Positions 56,955-64,000 of a stretch of 64,000 nucleotides of DNA are shown piece after piece. Numbering within the stretch: position 1 is the first letter of the stretch; the number at the start of each line of letters is the position of its first letter. The position numbers and the translations under genes were made by a program. The notes beneath the pieces are model-generated. The model worked only from the letters and a program-made list of their open reading frames with translations, was not told where the DNA came from and did not search any database. The stretch spans positions 1,736,001-1,800,000 of the forward strand of contig NC_054391.1 of the NCBI RefSeq assembly GCF_001625195.1, read 5' to 3'. The stretch is from Drechmeria coniospora (Eukaryota; Ascomycota; Sordariomycetes; Hypocreales; Ophiocordycipitaceae).

Positions 56955-59800
56955 TGCGTCGGTAGCTTGTGCGCCCCTGATGATGGCAAGTAGATGATCA
57001 GAATCAGGCCAACAAGTATGATGTCCAGGGAATGTCAACACACAGCTCGGCGACCACTGAAAAGTAATATTTTTGAAGAAAAAATGGGAGGTGAGCAAAC
57101 AGCGCAGCTGAAGTATGCGAGAATCGCGCAAGGTGCCGATTAATCCCGAACAGTCCCAAGGCTCACAAGGCCGCTGGTGTAGAATCGGTTGACCCTTGTT
57201 AGAGAAAGCCGATATCACACGTTCAATAGGTATAGCAGAGTAGACGAAAACTCTTTTCCGCACAAAATATTTCAGAGGATGTAATCGGACCGGTGAGTGA
57301 GACCCAAAAGTCTCGTATACAGAGAAGTCTCTGGGCGCTGTTGTATTATTAGTTGTAGACTTGAAAGTTTGACAGGCGAACCCAGGACTTTAGGAGAGTT
57401 GGCACATGTCCACGATCGGGGGCAAAGAGCCGGTAAGTGGGTATAAGCACACGCCTAGTTACGCTCCGCAATCCGTGAAAATGGGATGTTGCTATACGAA
57501 TATTCCATTTGGAACCAAAATTCATGCAAACCACCGGGAAAGAAAGGGTAGCAGTGGCTTTAGTTCGTGTTCCTGTTTTGATGCGACTACATGTATGGTT
57601 ATGCATGTAGTTTTGTCCCTTGTGTAATTCTCACAAGTATACAGTCTTTGCTCTGCGGATCGACGTTACATCCACTGTTGGATCACGGAGCCGAAGGCGC
57701 GGGATGGGGCCGGACGAGCAACGATTCGTTGAATCCTTCCGCTCTCACGGCAGGATAGCTGCCGACGTAACCGAGATGGAGAAATAAAAAAAATACAATG
57801 GACAATCCAAGCTAAGCATGCCCTTTCTCTACAGGCGTTTGCCAATTATTACGTTGTACACCTATTGCAAGAGGGTCGTCATTGTGCATGACTGCACAGG
57901 AGTTGGACATAACAACGGGGGCTTATTCTTCAAGACCTAGAAGCCACGCCCCTCGCAGTGCAAGGATTGTCCTTTCTCTGCACGTCAGAAGCAGGGGTTG
58001 ATGGCTAACTTTAGCTGCACACATGTAGACGCCCGATGTTGTGGAGAGGTTGCATGCTAATAATGCTTGCTCATACAGATAGTCCAAAATTGTCGGTGGC
58101 GAGTGCTTGCGATGCTACGGAGTACGGGTGTTTACGGTTCTTTCGACGGGTTCGTTGCAGTTCGGAGCTCGTATCATTGCAGTGTGTACGGAGTGCAGAT
58201 ACCGGTAAATATAAGTCAACATAAGCATGGTTGTCTGCAACTCGCTTCACCCCAACGGAATGCGGGCCGGATCAAGACGTCGTAACCTGGGAACAGCGAC
58301 TTGGCAGATAAAGTAATACCAGCGAAAGCCAGGCAAAATGAAGGAGTAAATGTACACCTGCATAACACATGTCAGTCCCCCAACCTCCCCTTACTCCTCA
58401 ACCTTGGCGGAGTGGAGTTACGGGGAAACTCAGTGACATCGCCAATTTGCACAAGCTAAGCAAGGTCGTATTCGAGTAGTGAAGCCCATCCATCCCTTGA
58501 TGTGATTAACGCAAGAGTTCACGTCGATGATGTGCAGATAGCTCCAAGCTTGAGCACTGAAAGTGATGCTAGCGTCGTGAAAGTTCCCGAGCACAAAATT
58601 TGGAACCTACATTACTTAACCTACCCGAACGTGTCAACATGTCCAGCTTGTGCATTTCAAAGTCGATGCTATGATGTGTATAAGAAGATACTATGAAAGT
58701 ACATTTAGTGTGCAAGTAATACTGCAAATACATGTACATGGTAAGCACATGCACAACCGAATTATTACATGCGCTTCGCATTATAAGTACTTATGAATCG
58801 CCAGCAAATCGGGATCATGTGGGGCAGCTTGTTCCTTACGGCAACAAACATCCGCAAAGCGGATATTCGCGGCAGCGTTGCCGAATTTGACTTGCGTTGT
58901 TATAGCCCCTGGCCCATGGTTGAGCAAGTTGGTGGATCGATTCGGCTTGTCGGTCGTAATTACTGTACTTACACTTCGCGGGTGATATCATGCGTCGTTT
59001 CATTCGGGCAATATTTAGCAATTCACTCCGGACGAGTATCGCTGACATGGAAGGGCCTGAGCAGTCTTCATGTAAGTCTGTTGTGCTCGTACTTACTCGT
59101 ACTCGTACACAGTCCCCAACCTAGAACAGTTGCACGTAAGTACCTGTACATGATGCTGCAAGTCCTAGACACTCCCCCCCCCACCTTTTGTTGTTTTTTG
59201 AAAAGAGTATGAGTGACCTGTTGCAGTGACATCCATTCATGCCGGGCTGAATTCGTCGGTGAAAGTTCCGCGAGAGCCGTGCCGGCACCCACGTGTCGGC
59301 CTTCACCTCTTGCCATTGACGAAGTCTGCGGTAGGATACGACGTCTTCTCCCAAGGATACATTCTACAACTGGTAAGATTATGTCACTTTACTTTCTGTG
59401 ATGCCGATGGCCCGAAGAAAAGTGGATGTCCGGATGGCTCGCAATCCGTGATCCCGATGACTAGTAAACGATTTCCCGGCCAGTTCCGCACCCAAATGCA
59501 TGTCAGACGCCAAACGGTTTGCCAATGCAAGAGAGAAATGAGGATTCTGCGGAAGTAGCTGCCAAACAGAAGTACCACCAGCCGCCGAAAGCCTTCCGGT
59601 CCCGTCCCGTTTTAGGATGTTGGAGAGTACACGAATACGACTTTGTTTAAGGGTTGCATGAAAATCTCGAAGTCCCAATCGTGATACTTTCTGCCATGTG
59701 GAGCGAGGTGAAGATGCGCCTCGTGTTCCAAATGTTTCACAGGGTTTTGTTTTAAAGGTCACCTCGCCATCCATCTGCTGAGAGCGAGGGTGCAAGTTGG
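56955..59800. other. spacer between the divergent transporter and NRPS-PKS genes
   Basis: About 2.9 kb with no supported gene. Two GTACGGAG words lie near 58118 and 58187, and a GTAC-rich patch near 58690-58790. It would contain the promoters of both flanking genes. A 151-codon minus-strand frame at 59379-59834 covers the presumed synthetase promoter and is judged spurious. Confidence 0.5.
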
Positions 59801-59807
59801 TATATAT
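59801..59807 (+). promoter_or_regulatory. TATA box of the NRPS-PKS gene
   Basis: TATATAT in the context GGTATATATTCTCC, about 115-120 nt upstream of the ATG at 59921, with a pyrimidine-rich TTTCCTTTATTCATTTC stretch just before the start codon. Confidence 0.5.
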
Positions 59808-59920
59808 TCTCCAGACTTGAAGGTTCCGCCTCATCGGCTTGCCTATCCTTTCCTTTCGACAATCTCTGGAGGGCCCCTCGCCTTGTACATGATTTCATTT
59901 TCCTTTATTCATTTCAAAAA

Positions 59921-62900
59921 ATGCACCTGCTTTCTGGCCCGCCCCTCCAAGGCAACCCGCAGGGGTTAGCTTTGACCCGAGAGGAGGGAAGCCCTGAAAC
60001 TGCATATCCTTTGACCAAGAGTCAGGAGAGCATATGGCTAGAGTATCAGAAAGATGCTTCGAGTACCAAGTACAATGTCACCCTGGAATGGGAGATATCA
60101 GACGCAACAAAGGGTGCCCCTTGTGTTCGCCAGGTTCTACAAGGTCTGAATTACTTGACATGAGCCACGGAGAGCGGTGACGTGCTGACAATATGTGAAC
60201 CAGCCATCTACGCACTCACCGAGCGCCACGCCATACTGCGTTCTACCATAACATCAATAGACGGCGCTCCACACTTGACAGAATGGAATACCGGCATTGT
60301 TGATCCGGACATCCACATGGTGTGCCGGAACAATACGATCTCTGAACAGTCCCTCAGTCGACTTCTCCGACGCCCCTTTTCGTTGGAGGTTGACCCACCC
60401 GTTCGCTGGACAGTCATTCAATGCCCGACGGCATTGCGTGTTTTCCTCGTCGGACACCATATTGTTGTGGATGGGCATGCGCTGTCCGTGCTGTCCAAGG
60501 AGTTCGTCGTTATGTTGAACGACGATGGTGCACAACTTCCTCCGCCGCCGTCATTCAGCAGTATGAATCTCATCGAGGTAGGCAGAGAACAGAGAAGGAG
60601 AAATGTAGTTCATTCGACGAATTAGCTAACATGGGCAACAGCAACAATGGTTGGGTTCACAGAGTTATTTGGATAGCTGCAAATCGGTGATCGATCAAGT
60701 TCGGACCAAGAACAACTCGCAGTGGCCAAGAACGACCGCGGCACACAAGATGACGCCAGAGAACAGTGCGTATCGTGCAATCTACACGATGCACGACTTT
60801 ACTATAGATGTGAGTTCTGCGTAGCATACCCAGCATTAGGATGCATGATCTCGTAGAAGACAACCCTTGTATACCATCCTCGTAATGATGGAGGACTAAC
60901 AGTCTGTTTAGGAGCTCACGGCTTGGGGACAACAATATTCCACAACATGGTTTCGAGTTGTATCATCAGTTCTTGCGCTCTTGGTGATAGATCAGACGAG
61001 ACCACAGTTCGGCATGGACGAAGTTCTTTCTGTCGGGTTCCGGGGCCGCCCAGAAGGGATGCACGCGTGCGTTGGCCAATTTGCCAACAGTCTGCCGGTC
61101 AAATTCCCGCTGTGGGAGGCGCAGAAACAAACCGGAACCTTCAAGACCCTGGTGGCATTAGTTTCCAAAAACATTAGCATGGTGAAGAAGTCGGAGCTCC
61201 TTTCCGATATGGAAATTGTACCATTGGCCAAAACGCTCAACCTCGACTATCAGCCACCGCGCATTGCCATTACCTGCCCTCCAAAACTTGCAAACGATAA
61301 TTGCCATCTCTATCCGCTCGAAGGGTCGTGGGATGTATTGTTCTACTTTGAGCATCATCTAGCTGGAGTCAAGCTTGGTGTCATATATGACCCCGCATTT
61401 GTCTCCAGCACACAGCTGAACTCGATGAAGCTATTACTGAGGAATCTCGTTACAATCAGCAGAAGACCGGATGCCCTGCTATCTGAAATGCTTGAATGGA
61501 TACCTACATACGCCTCCTTGCCAGCCGCCGTGCAATCACCGCAAGGAAACCCAATGAAGCACGTTCATCACTGGATTCAAGCTCATGCCGACACGAGCCC
61601 GAACAGCATGGCCCTGTATTCGAAAGAAATGAAAACTTCCATGACATATGGAGCATTGGACATTTCTGCGGAGTCAAAGGCAAAATGTGCGTTGCAATTT
61701 CAAGTCTCCGCACAGCACGATGGCTAACCATCATTGTCTCTCAGGTCTCATCGTGAACGGCGTTCCTGCTCGAGGCAGAGTCCTCATCAATGTTCGACGC
61801 GGTTTTCAGGTCATTGAATGGATTTTTGCCGTGTTCAAATGCGGATCGGCTTTCGCCTACATGGATCCAACCCTTGCTGAGAAACAAAAGGCCATTATCG
61901 TGCGCAACTTCAAGCCAAGTCTGGTGGTGGATGATGCTTTCCTTCGAGACGTTTATTCTTCCTTCCAAGAAGGAACTTCCGAGGTCAACACGAAGATAAC
62001 CAGTAATAACACTGCTGGTGACGACCTTGCTTACATGATATACACCTCTGGATCCACGGGAGAGCCCAAGGGCGTCATGGTGGAGCACCAAAACATCGCG
62101 GCATTCATCCAGTCAAGCATCAGCGCCGCGAGATGTGGATTCGGAAGTCGTATCCTGCAGTTGGCTGCCTTTACATTCGATGCGTCGATTCTCGAATGGG
62201 CGACAGCGTTGTGTACAGGCGGCTCGCTGTGCTTTGCTCAATATCCCGAACGTTTGGTGGGCGACTACCTTGCGGACGTGATAGACGAGAACAAGATTTC
62301 ATTCTTGCAGATCACCCCGACAGCATTGGAAACCTTACCCGTGTCAAGAAAGGTGCCGACCCTGAGATACATCTCGGTCGGAGGCGAGGCACCGTCACGA
62401 GAGACATTCGCAAAGTGGCATTCTCGTGTTGATCTGATCAATGTCTACGGTCCGACCGAGGCAGCTGTGGCCGTGACGTACAACCTGATGGAAAAGGCCA
62501 CACCTCTTTCCAAGTTCGTTTCCGCCGGTATCCCCAACCGAGGAACTGGTATTCATATCTGTGATGAAGGCTTCGGTCCCATCCTCGAACAGGGAGTGGG
62601 CGAGATCTGCATCTCCGGTGCGCAGGTAGCAAGGGGATACTGCGAGAACCCTACCATCACGGCTCGGAACTTTGCCGTCCACTCCTCCGGTATACGCATG
62701 TATCGCACAGGGGACCGCGGCATGTTTCTAGACGATGGCTCGCTGGTGGTTTTGGGACGCATCGATCGAGAGTTGAAAATCCGGGGTTTCCGAATCGCTC
62801 CGGAAGAGATTGAAAATGCCATTCTGGAAGCTGGTATCGGCTGTCACGAGGCTTCGGTACAAAAATCAGAAAACGGCCTCGAGATGATTGCGTTTGTCTC

Positions 62901-64000
62901 TCCCGCGACAATCTCGCCGAGCGAGCTGAGGACGTTGCTGCGGAATTCACTACCAGGCTACAAAGTTCCGTCAAGATTTTACCCTCTCCCCACCCTTCCA
63001 AAGAGTACTACCGGAAAGATTGATCACAAAAAGGTCCGGATGAACCTGTCGAAGCTGACCGAGGAGCACGACTTGGGCGCCTCCCTGTTTCCAGACGATC
63101 ATGCATCGGAGAGAAAGGGGTATACATCTCGGGCGTCGATTCAGGAAACGACGGAGGAAATGGTCCAGAGAATTTGGCAGCAAGTCTTGGGCGCGTCCAA
63201 TTCTTTGCCAAAAGATGTCAACTTCTTCGACGTTGGCGGCCATAGCTTGCTTATGCCCAAGCTCCATGAAGGACTCAAGGCTGCTTTTCCCACAATTTCA
63301 GTGAGGTTGGTGGATCTTTTCCAACACAGCACCATACATTCGCAGACGCTGCTGCTTCAAGGAAACAGTGGCGGTAGGAGTGAGGTTGTCACTCCTTTCG
63401 AAACTGCGCCAGGAAGCAGCACGCATTCGTCACTTAGGGTTTCAACCGTGGCATCGCCGGGCATCGTTACCGGCGCCACCTCGCCAGCGATATTAACACC
63501 ACCGCTAGTGGAAATAGACACCAATCACCACTCAGGGGTTGCCATAGTAGGGCTCGCTGGTCGATTCCCCAAGGCTGCGAATGCAAACGAGTTCTATGAC
63601 AAATTAATGGATGGATACTCTGGCATTACGGACTTTAAGAAGAGAACCGAACCTGAGGCTATACCAGAGGCTATCTGGGTTCCTAGGGCAGGGGTGCTTG
63701 ACAACATCGAGCGCTTTGATAATGATTTCTGGAAGCTGTCCAAAGAAGATGCCACTGATATGGACCCCCAGCATCGCATATTCATGGAAGTGGCTCATGA
63801 AGCTCTTGCGGATGCGGGCATGGAGGCAGCAGACTTGAGACGCGAATGCGTGGGGTTGTTCATCGGCGCGGCAAGCGACAGCTATCACCTTCATACGAAA
63901 TCAGTCATCAAAGATCCATTTCTTTTGCAGACGAAAAGCTCAATGACACCGTCCATCTCAGCTCGGGCAGCGTATCATCTCAACTTGAGTGGTCCAAACG
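59921..64000 (+). CDS. hybrid NRPS-PKS (C-A-T-KS), cut by the right edge
   Basis: Five exons are inferred: 59921-60143, 60204-60577, 60642-60809, 60912-61686 and 61745-64000 (open at the edge), about 1265 residues in the window. Phases close at every junction and introns carry CTGAC or CTAAC branch sites; the first donor is an atypical GTCTGA. A condensation domain (about 30-440) has H-H-I-V-V-D-G at 159-165. The adenylation domain (about 470-960) has Y-T-S-G-S-T-G-E-P-K-G, N-V-Y-G-P-T-E, Y-R-T-G-D-R-G, G-R-I-D-R-E-L-K-I-R-G and T-T-G-K-I-D. The carrier domain has G-G-H-S with the phosphopantetheine serine at 1014. After a Ser/Thr/Pro linker a ketosynthase begins near 1110 with V-A-I-V-G-L-A-G-R-F-P and D-P-Q-H-R at 1187. 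The active-site cysteine lies just past the edge. This order matches TAS1, which makes tenuazonic acid from acetoacetyl-CoA and isoleucine and ends in the KS. Whether an AT follows here cannot be seen. Confidence 0.93.

Noticed and set aside
59379..59834. 151-codon minus-strand open frame upstream of the NRPS-PKS gene
   Set aside because: Covers the probable TATA box and leader of the synthetase gene; no domain seen.
1..64000. tRNA, rRNA, CRISPR or transposon genes
   Set aside because: I looked for GGTTCGA-type B boxes, rRNA-like blocks, regularly spaced repeats and transposase or reverse-transcriptase motifs and found none I could support. A covariance-model and repeat-library search would be decisive.

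Overview
The window is nuclear DNA of a filamentous ascomycete. Genes are interrupted by short introns (about 49-240 nt) with GT-AG or GC-AG ends and CTAAC/CTGAC-like branch sites. They lie on both strands as single transcription units, and several protein families (DUF4360, NPP1, Zn2Cys6, PDR-type ABC transporter, NRPS-PKS) are typical of Pezizomycotina. The family mix and residue patterns suggest Sordariomycetes, most likely Hypocreales; this is inference. About half of the window is intergenic, and that part is rich in GTAC and in copies of a GTAC-TCC-GTAC motif.

Left part (0-25 kb): the mRNA 5'-triphosphatase (CET1-like, minus strand, long CAG-encoded glutamine tract, one GC-AG intron), a small secreted cysteine-rich protein, a DUF4360 secreted protein, and a MARVEL-type membrane protein whose intron carries a minisatellite. 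They are followed by a phosphotransferase-fold gene broken by one in-frame TGA, a secreted glycerophosphodiester phosphodiesterase and a membrane acyltransferase. A gene-poor stretch of about 6.6 kb (24.4-31.0 kb) with a 30-bp tandem repeat comes next.

Middle (31-49 kb): a small Zn2Cys6 regulator; a 1373-residue protein with a chain of zinc-binding modules and a basic tail; MSH6, convergent with it; an FAD monooxygenase; an NPP1-type (necrosis-inducing-like) secreted protein; DPH2 (diphthamide synthesis); and a second MARVEL-like membrane protein, convergent with DPH2.

Right part (49-64 kb): a GTAC-rich spacer, a full-size PDR/ABCG transporter on the minus strand, and a multidomain gene that runs off the right edge. 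That gene encodes C-A-T-KS in order, a hybrid NRPS-PKS resembling the tenuazonic acid synthetase TAS1 plan. The transporter and the synthetase are divergently arranged about 3 kb apart and may be the left border of a secondary-metabolite cluster. Exon boundaries below were worked out by hand from reading frame, splice signals and phase, and are inferences except where one open frame covers the gene.
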